Part shown: positions 14,467-23,812 of the stretch, one piece after another
How the letters are laid out: every line of letters begins with the position of its first letter
Position numbering within the stretch: the stretch's first letter is position 1
Origin: VBAS01 sp035318985
GTDB lineage: Bacteria; Bacteroidota; Bacteroidia; Chitinophagales; Chitinophagaceae
Direction of reading: 5' to 3'
Assembly (NCBI GenBank): GCA_035318985.1
Contig: DATHDP010000148.1
Span: 6,951 to 70,950 of the forward strand
Length of the DNA stretch: 64,000 bases
Program-made: the position numbers and the translations under genes
The notes under the pieces: model-generated
Told to the model about the DNA's origin: nothing
Database searches by the model: none
What the model saw: the letters and a program-made list of their open reading frames with translations, nothing else

Positions 14467-15430
14467 CCTCCCAGAATCCCATTTTTCCAAACTTCACTAT
14501 TCGCTGGCTCACTCTATCTTCAGCAGGTATTTGTTTTAATTCCTTTAGCACAGGTATTAAAAAATTCTTCAATATTTCCGCTGACTGGCTATAATCCCAA
14601 TGTGCTCCCCCATCAGGTTCAGGAATTATTCCATCGATCAATCCAAATTCTAACATATGGCTGGCAGTAAGACGAAGTTGTTCAGCCGCTACTTCTTTTT
14701 TATCCCAACTGCGCCAAAGAATAGATGAACAACTTTCGGGGCTGATAACTGTGTACCATGTATTCTCCATCATATAAACCCGATCGCCAACACCAATACC
14801 TAATGCACCACCGCTTGCTCCTTCACCAATAATGACACAGATCACCGGTACTTTAAGACGGATCATTTCATAAATATTCCTGGCGATCGCTTCGCCTTGT
14901 CCTCTTTCTTCTGCTTCCAAACCAGGAAAAGCACCGGGAGTATCGATCAATGTAATGACAGGCTTATTGAATTTTTCAGCAAGCTTCATTAATCGAAGTG
15001 CTTTGCGATAACCTTCGGGATTTGCCATTCCGAAATTCCGCATCTGTCGCATTTTAGTATTGATACCTTTTTGTTGACCAACGAGCATTACGGTTTCTCC
15101 ATCAAGGTTTGCAAAACCACCGATCATCGCTTTATCATCTTTCACATTACGGTCGCCATAGAGTTCAAGAAAACATTTGGTCATTTTCTCAATATACTTC
15201 ATAGTATATGGCCGGTCGGGATGGCGGCTTAACTGCACTCGCTGCCAGCTCGTAAGATGTTGGGTGATCTCTTTTCTTTTTTGCGCAATGCTCTCTTCCA
15301 ACTGGCGGATAGGCTCAGTCATATCCATCTTATTCTTCTCGGCATCGTGCTTATACTTTTCTATTGTTTCGATCAGGTCCTTGATAGGCTTTTCAAAATC
15401 AAGAAACTGTCGGTTAGCATTGGACGGCAT
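14450..15430 (-). CDS. accA: acetyl-CoA carboxylase carboxyltransferase subunit alpha
   Basis: 326 aa. Carboxyltransferase alpha subunit, first committed step of fatty acid synthesis, partner of AccD (not in this window). Characteristic blocks: HPDRPYTMKYI, the oxyanion region VITLIDTPGAFPGLEAEERGQGEAIARN, and VICVIIGEGASGGALGIGVGD. Standard length and start (MPSNANRQFLDFEKPI). The extreme C-terminus WEETPVP runs into a repeat element that supplies the stop codon. Confidence 0.97.
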   Translation of the reverse strand: MPSNANRQFLDFEKPIKDLIETIEKYKHDAEKNKMDMTEPIRQLEESIAQKRKEITQHLTSWQRVQLSRHPDRPYTMKYIEKMTKCFLELYGDRNVKDDKAMIGGFANLDGETVMLVGQQKGINTKMRQMRNFGMANPEGYRKALRLMKLAEKFNKPVITLIDTPGAFPGLEAEERGQGEAIARNIYEMIRLKVPVICVIIGEGASGGALGIGVGDRVYMMENTWYTVISPESCSSILWRSWDKKEVAAEQLRLTASHMLEFGLIDGIIPEPDGGAHWDYSQSAEILKNFLIPVLKELKQIPAEDRVSQRIVKFGKMGFWEETPVP

Positions 15431-15517
15431 AGGCTGAAAATGAATGGCGAATGTAAGAATAAAATAATAATAGCCTTATAGGCCATCCAGCGGCATAATG
15501 ATTGTACCAATCCTTCC

Positions 15518-16422
15518 ATGAAACAACTTATAATCCTGTTGCTGGCATTAATGATCTCAGCCAGGAATCACGGCCAAACGCCTCATATCATGGATTCTTT
15601 AAATGTTTACAAACAAGCTATTGGTACAACTTTTTCCCGGCCCTATGCGCTGATCGCAGGCGGAAGCAAAGGAATTGGATATGCTCTTGCTGAAGCTTGG
15701 GCAAAACGCAATTACAATCTTATACTTATCGCAAGACATTGGGATAGTCTTGAAACTGCAAAGCATAAATTGGAATCTGCTTACGGCATTCATGTGGAAT
15801 TACTTTCTTATGATCTGAGTCGCGAAGAATCTGCAATTGAAATTGCCATATGGTGTGCAGAAAGAAATATTCCATTAAAGGCTCTTTGCAATGTAGCCGG
15901 TGCAGGTGGCTCAAGAGATTATCTTAGCACTACCCTTGATTCCCTTCGGTATATGGTAAGATTGAATATAGAATCATATATGGCACTAACCTTTACTTTA
16001 CTTCCCTTATTAGAAAAAAACTCACCTTCTTATATATAATTAATGTAGCAAGCATGGCAGGCTTTGCTCCAATACCTATAAAAAATATTTACTCCGCCAC
16101 TAAATCAGCTGTTATTTTTTTTAGTTACTCTTTGCATTACCAGTTAAAGGATAGAGATATCAATGTAAGTTGCCTTGCACCGGGACCTGTATATACAAAG
16201 CCCGAGATCGTTGCAGAAACAAAAAAGCAATTGGGGAAATTTGGCGACAAAATGGCGAGGACTCCGCAAAAAGTTGGAGAAAAAGCAGTACGAAAAACAT
16301 TAAAAGGAAAAAGGATCATTGTGCCGGGTTTTTTAGCAAATGTGATGTCGGGAGTTTTAAGAGTATTACCGAGAGGAACAGCCGCATCTATTTATAATAA
16401 GGTTGGGAAAACCGATTTTTAA
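15518..16422 (+). pseudogene. short-chain dehydrogenase gene split by a TA-repeat frameshift
   Basis: Two reading frames together make one SDR. 15518-16039 encodes a hydrophobic N-terminus and the cofactor motif ALIAGGSKGIGYALAE, and stops after KNSPSYI. The next frame, open through about 16033-16422, continues IINVASMAGFAPIPIKNIYSATKSAV with the catalytic YxxxK. Removing one TA from TATATATA at 16031-16038 would give an unbroken 300-residue protein (SYIINVAS). So the gene carries a 2-bp expansion in a dinucleotide run: a real inactivation, a slippage-switchable site, or an assembly error. The 3' end overlaps the convergent FAD oxidoreductase gene by 4 bp. Confidence 0.85.
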
Positions 16423-17558
16423 AACGGCTCGCCATGAGTTTTTTTAACCAACGTCTTTATCAGCGAAGGAAAATATCTGCTTATTCCTATCACTAAATTT
16501 GTAAGTCGTGGATCATTGAGTAATCGCTGAAGTATGCGTCCTGTTCTTAATCGCTTTGAAAATAATTTATTCCATTTAGCGGAATAATTTTGTTCCATTA
16601 ATTCTCTCGAAATAGCCCCTTTCAAAAATTCCTGAATTTGTCCGGAAGCAATTTTACTTGCATGCAGTGCCATACTCATCCCATTGCCACATAAAGGCGT
16701 GATCATTCCTGCTGCATCGCCGATCATCAGCACATGATCTTCTATCAGATTCTTTTTATCAAAACTTATTTGTGAGATAACAATGGGTTCTTTCCACAGC
16801 ATTTCACATTCGTCAAATATCTTTTTTAAATGCGGGTTTGCAGAAAGGATCATTTGCTCCATCTTCTTAATATCATTGCCGCTGTTCTGTAAATTATCTG
16901 CAACAGTAAGATAACAGAAGCAATACTGTTCATTTTCAATTTTTGAAATACCACAATACCCTTTCTTAAAATTATGAAGAGCAATAAGATCAGCCGGGAA
17001 ATTGTATTTGATATGATACTTTATCCCGATATAATTATTGAGCTTATTCTTCTTTGCCAAAACAAATGGCCGCTTCCACTTAACATCAAGATTACTTCTC
17101 TTACCAAAACAACCAACTGCTACTCTCGATTTGAAATTGCCTATTGTTGACTGGATATTAAATTCATCGTTAAAAAAATTAATCTCATTGACACGGGTCT
17201 GTTCAAATACTACAACTCCCGACTGTTTTGCTATTTGCGCTAAGCAATGATCAAGTTTATAACGACTGATACCAAAACCACCCAATGGCAATTCTTGCTC
17301 AAACGAATTTCCATTTTTTGCAGATACACTTAATCTTTTGATCTGTGATACATTCAACGATCGAAGATCAACTCCAAGACTTTGCAAAAAATCCCATGAC
17401 TCCAAACTTATATATTCACCGCAGACACGATGAAAAGGATATTGTTCTTTTTCAAAGAGAATAACCCTATAGCCAGCTTTGGCCATTTGAATTGATAAAG
17501 AAAGACCGGCAAGTCCACCGCCAACAATGGCAAGATCGTATGTAAGATCATCTTGCAA
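16419..17558 (-). CDS. FAD-dependent oxidoreductase (geranylgeranyl-reductase-like)
   Basis: 379 aa. N-terminal FAD-binding Rossmann motif DLAIVGGGLAGLSLSIQMAKAGY with VILFEKEQYPFHRVCGE, the pattern of the geranylgeranyl reductase / tryptophan halogenase-like flavoprotein group. A second FAD motif follows (DHVLMIGDAAGMITPLCGNGMSMALHAS). It is the third gene of a minus-strand cluster behind a UbiA prenyltransferase and a type III PKS. Plausible jobs are ring hydroxylation or prenyl-chain reduction of the polyketide product; the exact reaction is not determined by sequence. Confidence 0.88.
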   Translation of the reverse strand: MQDDLTYDLAIVGGGLAGLSLSIQMAKAGYRVILFEKEQYPFHRVCGEYISLESWDFLQSLGVDLRSLNVSQIKRLSVSAKNGNSFEQELPLGGFGISRYKLDHCLAQIAKQSGVVVFEQTRVNEINFFNDEFNIQSTIGNFKSRVAVGCFGKRSNLDVKWKRPFVLAKKNKLNNYIGIKYHIKYNFPADLIALHNFKKGYCGISKIENEQYCFCYLTVADNLQNSGNDIKKMEQMILSANPHLKKIFDECEMLWKEPIVISQISFDKKNLIEDHVLMIGDAAGMITPLCGNGMSMALHASKIASGQIQEFLKGAISRELMEQNYSAKWNKLFSKRLRTGRILQRLLNDPRLTNLVIGISRYFPSLIKTLVKKTHGEPF

Positions 17559-17582
17559 GTTGCTATATGAAATTTGAAATAA

Positions 17583-18665
17583 TTAAGTGGATAAAATAAA
17601 AGTTTCGATCGTAAGACCAGGACCAAATGCTGCACCAAATATATTGTTGGGCTTTTTTTTATCCAATGCCTCCTGTATCCGTTTTAACACAAAGAGAATT
17701 GTTGGAGAAGACATATTGCCATGATCATTTAATACATCATAGCAAGGCTGCAATTGACCATTTGTAAATCCAAGGCTATTATGTACAGCTTCCAATATTT
17801 TTTTTCCGCCGGGATGAATACACCAATGAGTTATATCTTCTTTACTTAGGCTTGTTTCTTTCAAACATTCATTTACAATGCCATTAAAATCTTCTTCGAT
17901 CAATTCAGGAATATAACCACTGAGTGTTAAAAGAAAACCGGTTGACGATAGTTCCCAAACCATCTCCTGTTTGCTTTTAAATGATACAGAAGAATAAAAA
18001 TGATCGATATTCAATCCTTCTGTTTCATTATTTCCGGTTACAAGCATCGCAGCAGCGCCATCACTGAATAATATGGCACTGGAAATATTATCAGGATTAT
18101 ATTTTTTTTGAAAATGAAGTGTACATAATTCAACACATACAATTAAAACATTTGCCTTTGCATCAGCTTTACAAATTACATCAGCAAGTTTTAAAGCATG
18201 TATAGCTGCATAGCAGCCCATGAAATTGATAGATGTTCGCCACGTTGTAGCAGGCAAATTCAATAACTCGATCAATTCAAGATCCAGGCCGGGAGCACTC
18301 ATACCGGTACAACTAACCGTTATAAGATGAGTGACAGGCTGATCTTTAAAATCAGCAAGACAATTATTGATAGCTTTTAATGATAATGGAGCAGCATGTT
18401 CCCGGAAGTTTTTCATTCTTTTTTCAATAGAAGGAACAGGTTCCAGGTTTTCTGTTGGAGTAAAGAATTTCCATTCGTCAGCAGAAACACTATAATCAGG
18501 TAAAACAGAATAACGGGTTTGAATGCCACTGTGCTTGTAGAGGAATTTTAGTTTTCTTTTTTCCGTTTCATTGATCGCATAAACACGACTCATAAACTCA
18601 AAGATCTTTTCTTGTTCATGCTGATACTCCGGTAACGCCGTTCCTATTGAAATAATTTTACTCAA
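17583..18665 (-). CDS. type III polyketide synthase (chalcone/stilbene synthase-like)
   Basis: 360 aa, one complete KS-like homodimeric enzyme. The Cys-His-Asn triad is intact: C119 in VSCTGMSAPG, H285 in WCIHPGGKK, and N318 in NDHGNMSSPT. Type III PKSs extend a CoA starter with malonyl-CoA and cyclise to resorcinols, pyrones or phloroglucinols. The start overlaps the end of the UbiA gene by 8 bp, so the pair is translationally coupled. Starter and product are unknown. accA, which supports the malonyl-CoA supply, lies 3 kb away, but that may be chance. Confidence 0.93.
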   Translation of the reverse strand: MSKIISIGTALPEYQHEQEKIFEFMSRVYAINETEKRKLKFLYKHSGIQTRYSVLPDYSVSADEWKFFTPTENLEPVPSIEKRMKNFREHAAPLSLKAINNCLADFKDQPVTHLITVSCTGMSAPGLDLELIELLNLPATTWRTSINFMGCYAAIHALKLADVICKADAKANVLIVCVELCTLHFQKKYNPDNISSAILFSDGAAAMLVTGNNETEGLNIDHFYSSVSFKSKQEMVWELSSTGFLLTLSGYIPELIEEDFNGIVNECLKETSLSKEDITHWCIHPGGKKILEAVHNSLGFTNGQLQPCYDVLNDHGNMSSPTILFVLKRIQEALDKKKPNNIFGAAFGPGLTIETFILST

Positions 18666-19554
18666 ACCACCTCCATATTAATAAGATCAAAAAAGAAATA
18701 TTCGTACAAGTTGCCGCCAGCCAGTTCATCTTCATCGTATTTTTAAAATTGGCTTCTTTGCTGTTTCTGTAAACCAAAACAAACCACCTGATGAAGTAAA
18801 CGATAACGGGGATAAAAAAGATGCCGGTCACCAATAATTGATTCCCGTGTTTGTTGCTTATAAAAAATTGTGCCATGAATGCCCATGCTAAAATGTAAAC
18901 AATGGCACAGAATATAAATGTACCGATATAACCTAACTTATAACTGATCGTTTTCACCCCATCATCAAGATCTTGTTTATACTGATATATCTGTGTTAGC
19001 GGGTAAAAGCCGCCAACTAACAGGGAACATATAATCATACCCTGCCATGGAACCGAAATATTTTGTTCAGCATTACTTCCATAATAAACCAACCAGAAAG
19101 TAACTGCACCCTGGAACAGGATCACGATAAAATAACTGAGATATGGATATTTCTTTAATCGAATGCCCCTATAACTATACGCCTTTGATGCACCAATATA
19201 GAAAAGAATAACAAGGGTAAAGGCCGGGCCAATAAGCAAACTCAATAAAATGCCTATTGAATCTAAAACAATACTTACCCAAAAAAGTTCGAACGACGGT
19301 GCAGGTGGTTTCTCAAGCCCACCAATACTTTCAGTATCCCGATCCATATAACTGTTATAACCGTTGCTTGCAGGATAAATTAGAAAATGAATAATGAAGA
19401 ATATTAACACGGCATTAAACCAATTAATCCGTGGCACTTGTGCCAACGCAAAAAAATAGATGGGGGATAAAAAAAATGAAAATGGAATGCGAAGCAATTT
19501 GATGGTGGAAACATTTATCATCAACCATTGATTAATATCATGAAAATTACTCAA
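18658..19554 (-). CDS. UbiA-family prenyltransferase
   Basis: 298 aa multi-pass membrane protein (about 8-9 hydrophobic segments). Both Asp-rich UbiA motifs are visible: NGYNSYMDRDTESIGG, the NDxxD-type site for Mg-prenyl diphosphate, and YKQDLDDGVKTISYKLG, the second DxxxD site. It should attach an isoprenoid to an aromatic acceptor in the membrane. First gene of the cluster with the type III PKS and FAD oxidoreductase, suggesting a prenylated phenolic lipid or quinone-like product. UbiA/MenA housekeeping roles are less likely given the partners. Confidence 0.9.
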   Translation of the reverse strand: MSNFHDINQWLMINVSTIKLLRIPFSFFLSPIYFFALAQVPRINWFNAVLIFFIIHFLIYPASNGYNSYMDRDTESIGGLEKPPAPSFELFWVSIVLDSIGILLSLLIGPAFTLVILFYIGASKAYSYRGIRLKKYPYLSYFIVILFQGAVTFWLVYYGSNAEQNISVPWQGMIICSLLVGGFYPLTQIYQYKQDLDDGVKTISYKLGYIGTFIFCAIVYILAWAFMAQFFISNKHGNQLLVTGIFFIPVIVYFIRWFVLVYRNSKEANFKNTMKMNWLAATCTNISFLILLIWRWFE

Positions 19555-19700
19555 TAATCAGGCCTTATCAATGTGAAAACAAACAATAAAAATTGAGGTG
19601 GGTTATCCACAATAGCAACTGATAGGAGAAGGAAAATCGTCAAATTGTATGTGATGAGCGGATTATTTCTAAATTTTCATTGGTTTTTGAAGGAAAAACT

Positions 19701-19732
19701 TTTGGCAACAAAACCATGCCGGGCTATCTTTG
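19701..19732 (+). promoter_or_regulatory. Bacteroidota-type promoter of tRNA-Asp
   Basis: TTTG at 19701-19704 and TATCTTTG at 19725-19732, separated by 20 bp. This fits the -33 TTTG / -7 TAnnTTTG consensus of the phylum's main sigma factor. Transcription would start close to 19738, about 37 bp before the tRNA. Confidence 0.75.
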
Positions 19733-19774
19733 CCATCCCAAAAAATGATGTCGAAAAAGGTCATTTAAAGGAAT

Positions 19775-19848
19775 GGATCGGTAGTTCAGTTGGTTAGAAT
19801 GCCGCCCTGTCACGGCGGAGGTCGCGGGTTCGAGTCCCGTCCGGTCCG
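19775..19848 (+). tRNA. tRNA-Asp (GTC)
   Basis: Complete cloverleaf: acceptor GGATCGG/CCGGTCC with one T-G wobble; anticodon stem CCGCC/GGCGG with loop CTGTCAC giving anticodon GTC; T arm GCGGG-TTCGAGT-CCCGT. Discriminator G at 19848; the terminal CCA is not encoded (CA happens to follow). A promoter precedes it and a hairpin terminator follows about 95 bp later. Confidence 0.98.
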
Positions 19849-19942
19849 CAGAAATTCAGAGGTCGTCCCGATTCAAGCGGGATTCGGTCCCGAAAATTTG
19901 TAGAGCTCGTTTTTAGTAGAGATTGACCCTTGGAACAAAACT

Positions 19943-19986
19943 AACTGCCCAGTGTGATTCTGTCACCCGGGCAGTTTTATTTTTTA
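19943..19986 (+). terminator. intrinsic terminator downstream of tRNA-Asp
   Basis: AACTGCCC (19943-19950) pairs with GGGCAGTT (19969-19976), followed by TTATTTTTTA. It sits between the tRNA and the L,D-transpeptidase gene. An in-frame ATG at 19923 for that gene would run through this hairpin, which argues for the later start. Confidence 0.8.
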
Positions 19987-20006
19987 ACAACAAAAAATTA
20001 TTACCA

Positions 20007-20762
20007 ATGCAGAAAAGAAAAGTGAGGAATGCCTGGTTATTCATATCAACATTACTAATTGGTTTGTTTTCTTTCCCGTTTGCATTTGCAAAATCAGTTG
20101 AAAAAAGAGCCACTCAAATCAAGAACACCGTATCAAATCTTCATGTCAGCGACCTTATACCTACTATACCATCCGCAATTTCTGTGTATGATAGTCTTAG
20201 ATTGAATATTGCAGGATTAAACAGAGTTGCATTTGAATTGGCCCAAAAAGGTTTTGAAAAATTAAGAGAACAGGGTGTTATTTTAAATGACAGCATAATT
20301 TCTATCATTGATTTTAGTTTACCCAGCACAGATAAAAGATTATATGTAGTTGATCTTAAAAATTACCAGGTTCTATATACCACCTATGTAGCACATGGAA
20401 AAAATTCAGGAAAAGAAATGGCGAATTCTTTTTCTAATAGTCCTTCTTCAAATAAAAGTAGTTTGGGTTTTTATAAAACATTGGATACTTATAATGGCAA
20501 ACATGGCTACTCGCTTAAATTGGAAGGTCTTGAAAAAGGCATCAATGATAACGCATACGAAAGAGCCATTGTATTTCATGGAGCAAAATATGTAGATCCC
20601 AATTACATTTCAAGGCTTGGTTATATTGGAAGAAGCCAGGGTTGCCCGGCTGTTTCACCAAAAGAAGCAACTCCAATAATTAATACTATTAAAGAAGGCT
20701 CTTGTCTTTTTATTTATTCGCCAAATGATTCTTACCAACATCATTCTCCAATTCTTGGTTAA
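20007..20762 (+). CDS. murein L,D-transpeptidase catalytic domain family protein
   Basis: 251 aa from ATG 20007, chosen because it opens a clean signal peptide (MQKRKVRNAWLFISTLLIGL...AFA); the longer ORF from 19923 begins before the tRNA terminator. The C-terminal YkuD-like domain carries His in AIVFHGAKYV and the catalytic Cys in IGRSQGCPAVSP. The family cross-links or modifies peptidoglycan or attaches proteins to it in the periplasm. Upstream part: about 90 residues of helical linker. Monocistronic, followed by a strong hairpin. Confidence 0.9.
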   Translation: MQKRKVRNAWLFISTLLIGLFSFPFAFAKSVEKRATQIKNTVSNLHVSDLIPTIPSAISVYDSLRLNIAGLNRVAFELAQKGFEKLREQGVILNDSIISIIDFSLPSTDKRLYVVDLKNYQVLYTTYVAHGKNSGKEMANSFSNSPSSNKSSLGFYKTLDTYNGKHGYSLKLEGLEKGINDNAYERAIVFHGAKYVDPNYISRLGYIGRSQGCPAVSPKEATPIINTIKEGSCLFIYSPNDSYQHHSPILG

Positions 20763-20801
20763 AGATAAAGGAGAATGCTAAATGCAGTGATTATATGATA
20801 A

Positions 20802-20843
20802 CAAGTAGTTGAGGAGACCCATCAAGTTCTCATCAACTACTTG
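20802..20843. terminator. hairpin between convergent genes
   Basis: CAAGTAGTTGA (20802-20812) and TCAACTACTTG (20833-20843) form an 11-bp perfect stem, with GAGA/TCTC extending the pairing inside. No long T-run. It lies between the convergent L,D-transpeptidase and sulfatase genes and may end both transcripts. Confidence 0.6.
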
Positions 20844-20887
20844 ACTTAAACTTTCGATGATCTTATTGATATCTATGATCCGGTTTA

Positions 20888-23323
20888 TTAGTGGCTTGCC
20901 AACTTTGCAACATCGTCCAAATCTTTTTCCTTCTCCTTAATGGCTGTGCTGTTTGATGCCGGATGCGTTTCAATGGTGATATTTTCAAGGTGCCCATTGA
21001 AGTGAGCCGATCCCCCATAATTCGCTACCGGAGTTCCGTCATCTGTACCAACATCTGCCAGATCATCTACAGAAAATATTCCAGGCTGGGTTTTATCAAT
21101 TCGTCCTTCGCCGAATTTAGTACCATCAATAGTAAAGCTTCCAACTCCACCTTTACCCGGGCCACCGCCATCATATTTAAAATCATATACAATGGTATGC
21201 TTACCCGGTTTCAATGCCATGGTTGAAGAAACAGTGTAGCTTTCCAATCCAAGATAATTATAGGTGAACATTGGCTTCCCACCTTTGATATAGAATGAAA
21301 ATCCTCCAAATCTTCCGCCCTGGCAAACTATAACCCCGTTACCATTTGCGGCAACCTCTACATCTGCAGTCATTGTATAAGAAGTATTGCGGGTATTGAT
21401 AAAAATGTCTACTGCCATTCCTTTCATTCCTTCACCATAAGTGATCGATGTCCGCTCGCCCATCACATCAGGTCGTCCAACGGCTTTTGCATCCGTTCTT
21501 ATCAATAAGCGATCATCAATAGGTAATACATGATATTTTTCTGCTTCACTCATAAATAAGGCCTGGAGTTCTTTTAGCTTATCTGTGTTTTGTGAAGCTA
21601 CATCAGTTGAGAGACTGAAATCTTCATTTGAATTATATAACTCCCATTTATCTCCCGTAAGCGATGTATAAGGTTTTGAGTTCCATGCTGCCCTGTGAAT
21701 AGTTCTTGCATACCATCCATCTTTATAGATCGCCCTGTTTCCGAACATTTCAAAATATTGTGTGGTGTGTTTCTCTTTTGCACCCGCATCATCGAAACTG
21801 TAGAGGAAACTGGTTCCTTCAATTGGATCCTGCTTAATGCCATTCACCGTTGTTGGCGCAGGAACATGACAAACTTCAAAAACAGTTGGTGCAATATCTA
21901 TCGCATGTGTGAATTGTGAACGGATCTCTCCTTTGGCTTTGATACCTGCGGGCCAATGCGCTACCATAGCATTACGTGTGCCGCCAAAATCAGAAGCTAC
22001 CTGCTTTGTCCATGCAAATGGTGCATCCAATGCAACTGCCCAGCCTGCGGCATAATGCGGATAGGTGCTTGGTCCTCCCCATTCATCAATATGTTTCATC
22101 ATATCCGGTACGGTTTCCGGAACACCATTGAAATATGTCATTTCATTATACATACCAAGCATCTGGCCCTCTGCGCTGGCGCCATTATCACCAACCACAT
22201 AGAGAAATAAAGTGTTGTCCATTTCACCAAGATCTTCGATGGCTGAAACAAGACGGCCAACTTCATGATCAGTATGCTCTGCAAAACCTGCATACACTTC
22301 CATCTGGCGGGCAAACAATTTCTTTTCATCAACAGAAAGCTTGTCCCAATCTTTTATATCAGTTGGCTTCGGAGCAAGTTTCACATTTTGTGGAACCAGG
22401 CCAAGTTGTTTTTGCTTTGCTAATGTTTCTTCTCTCAGTTTATCCCAACCCTCATCGAATTTGCCTTTGTATTTATCGATCCATTCTTTTGGCGCATGAT
22501 GTGGTGCATGACAAGCACCAGTTGCGAAATACATGAAAAAAGGTTTATCCGGAGTTAATGCTTGCTGGAAACGAACCCAGCTAATAGCATTGTTCGTCAT
22601 ATCAGTAGTGAAATGATAATCTTTATTTTTCGGAACCTCCACTTGTGTGGTGCCATCATAAATCAGGGGTGCCCATTGATTTGTTTCTCCACCAATAAAT
22701 CCATAGAACTTATCAAAACCAGAATGTGTCGGCCAACGATCCAGCGACCCCGAAACTGAAATTTCCCATGGTGGAGTTTCATGATACTTACCAAAAGCAG
22801 CAGTGCTGAATCCATTCTGGCGAAGCACTTCCGCCATTGGTGTAATTGATTGTGGTCTTACACCAGTGTTACCAGGAAAAGCAGTGCCTGTTTCCATGAC
22901 AGAACCGGTATTGTTGCTATGATGATTATAGCCGGTAAGTAAAGCCATCCTTGTCGGAGAGCATAGGGATGTTGTGTGAAAACGATTATACTTTAAACCA
23001 GTCGCAGCTAATTTATCAAGTGTAGGCATATTGATAGGGCCGCCGAAAGCCTGCGATGCGCCAAAGCCAATATCGTCGATCAATACGACCACTACATTGG
23101 GTGCACCCTTTGGTGCCTTTACCTCAAAACGTGCAGGCGCCTTTGCATTGGTAGCATCCAATTCTTTATAGGTTTGACGCAAAGGTTCTTTGATCGGAAG
23201 AGAGGTGCGATCCATTTCATCACTGGTTGTCGTCGCTGCTGTAGCAGAGGTTTCCTGTTTTTGGTCGCTACAGGCAACCAAAAAACACAATGCAATTAGC
23301 ATAAAAGGGATCTTTATTCTCAT
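20888..23323 (-). CDS. arylsulfatase-type sulfatase, lipoprotein
   Basis: 811 aa. Signal peptide with lipobox LVAC (Cys18), so probably membrane-anchored in the periplasm or on the outer membrane. The sulfatase domain opens with the metal-binding NVVVVLIDDIGFG and has the formylglycine signature CSPTRMALLTG (Cys121), the site of activation by a formylglycine-generating enzyme not encoded here. The C-terminal ~200 residues are beta-rich. Large arylsulfatases of this type hydrolyse aryl or carbohydrate sulfate esters; the substrate is unknown. An 8-bp-stem palindrome lies 143-163 bp upstream of the start. Confidence 0.93.
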   Translation of the reverse strand: MRIKIPFMLIALCFLVACSDQKQETSATAATTTSDEMDRTSLPIKEPLRQTYKELDATNAKAPARFEVKAPKGAPNVVVVLIDDIGFGASQAFGGPINMPTLDKLAATGLKYNRFHTTSLCSPTRMALLTGYNHHSNNTGSVMETGTAFPGNTGVRPQSITPMAEVLRQNGFSTAAFGKYHETPPWEISVSGSLDRWPTHSGFDKFYGFIGGETNQWAPLIYDGTTQVEVPKNKDYHFTTDMTNNAISWVRFQQALTPDKPFFMYFATGACHAPHHAPKEWIDKYKGKFDEGWDKLREETLAKQKQLGLVPQNVKLAPKPTDIKDWDKLSVDEKKLFARQMEVYAGFAEHTDHEVGRLVSAIEDLGEMDNTLFLYVVGDNGASAEGQMLGMYNEMTYFNGVPETVPDMMKHIDEWGGPSTYPHYAAGWAVALDAPFAWTKQVASDFGGTRNAMVAHWPAGIKAKGEIRSQFTHAIDIAPTVFEVCHVPAPTTVNGIKQDPIEGTSFLYSFDDAGAKEKHTTQYFEMFGNRAIYKDGWYARTIHRAAWNSKPYTSLTGDKWELYNSNEDFSLSTDVASQNTDKLKELQALFMSEAEKYHVLPIDDRLLIRTDAKAVGRPDVMGERTSITYGEGMKGMAVDIFINTRNTSYTMTADVEVAANGNGVIVCQGGRFGGFSFYIKGGKPMFTYNYLGLESYTVSSTMALKPGKHTIVYDFKYDGGGPGKGGVGSFTIDGTKFGEGRIDKTQPGIFSVDDLADVGTDDGTPVANYGGSAHFNGHLENITIETHPASNSTAIKEKEKDLDDVAKLASH

Positions 23324-23466
23324 AATAATGTTTAGGTTTTTGATTTCGGTTTGGTTTCGTTTCTAATTGTTTTCTTGAACGTCCTGATATATTTAAAAGA
23401 TCTTCCGATCGCTGCGTGTACACCTGATAATGGGCTTCTAATTTTAAAAGGGTAAGAGAAACTCTG

Positions 23467-23486
23467 CGTGAATAGTTTTATTCACG
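23467..23486. promoter_or_regulatory. palindrome upstream of the sulfatase gene, possible operator
   Basis: CGTGAATA - GTTT - TATTCACG, a perfect 8-bp inverted repeat in the 234-bp gap between the sulfatase gene and the small gene at 23558. A regulator-binding role is speculation from position and symmetry. Confidence 0.35.
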
Positions 23487-23557
23487 TCCAAATCCGGCAA
23501 CAGGAAATTGATTAGTGATTTTAATAGAGATCCGTAGAGCTATTTCCAATTAAATTC

Positions 23558-23812
23558 TTAAGTCAAATCCTTTTGCTGATATGTTTCTAATAAATGAATG
23601 ATCTCTTTTTCCAACTCTATATTAACATGTAAAAATTCTCTTTCGATCTTTCGGTCCTTGATCGCATTTAGCCTTCGCTCTTCCGCTGCTTGAATACTGG
23701 TTATATAATCTTCACATAGTATTCTGAAGTCTTCATCCTTATTATATAAATCAATAATTTTTTCGCTGTGATCTGGGAATTTTCCTAATATGTATACAAG
23801 CTCTTTTGTCAT
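23558..23812 (-). CDS. small hypothetical protein (84 aa)
   Basis: Start set at ATG 23812 (MTKELVYILGKFPDHSEKII); an in-frame ATG at 23833 would add seven residues. Family not named by me. It is helical and charged (AEERRLNAIKDRKIEREFLH), with no membrane segment or signal. Co-oriented with and upstream of the sulfatase gene, divergent from the TolB/TPR regulator gene. It could be a small regulatory or adaptor protein of that locus, but this is only positional. Confidence 0.7.
   Translation of the reverse strand: MTKELVYILGKFPDHSEKIIDLYNKDEDFRILCEDYITSIQAAEERRLNAIKDRKIEREFLHVNIELEKEIIHLLETYQQKDLT

Noticed and set aside
19923..20006. Longer N-terminus for the L,D-transpeptidase
   Set aside because: It would be translated through the tRNA terminator hairpin and would bury the signal peptide that begins at ATG 20007.
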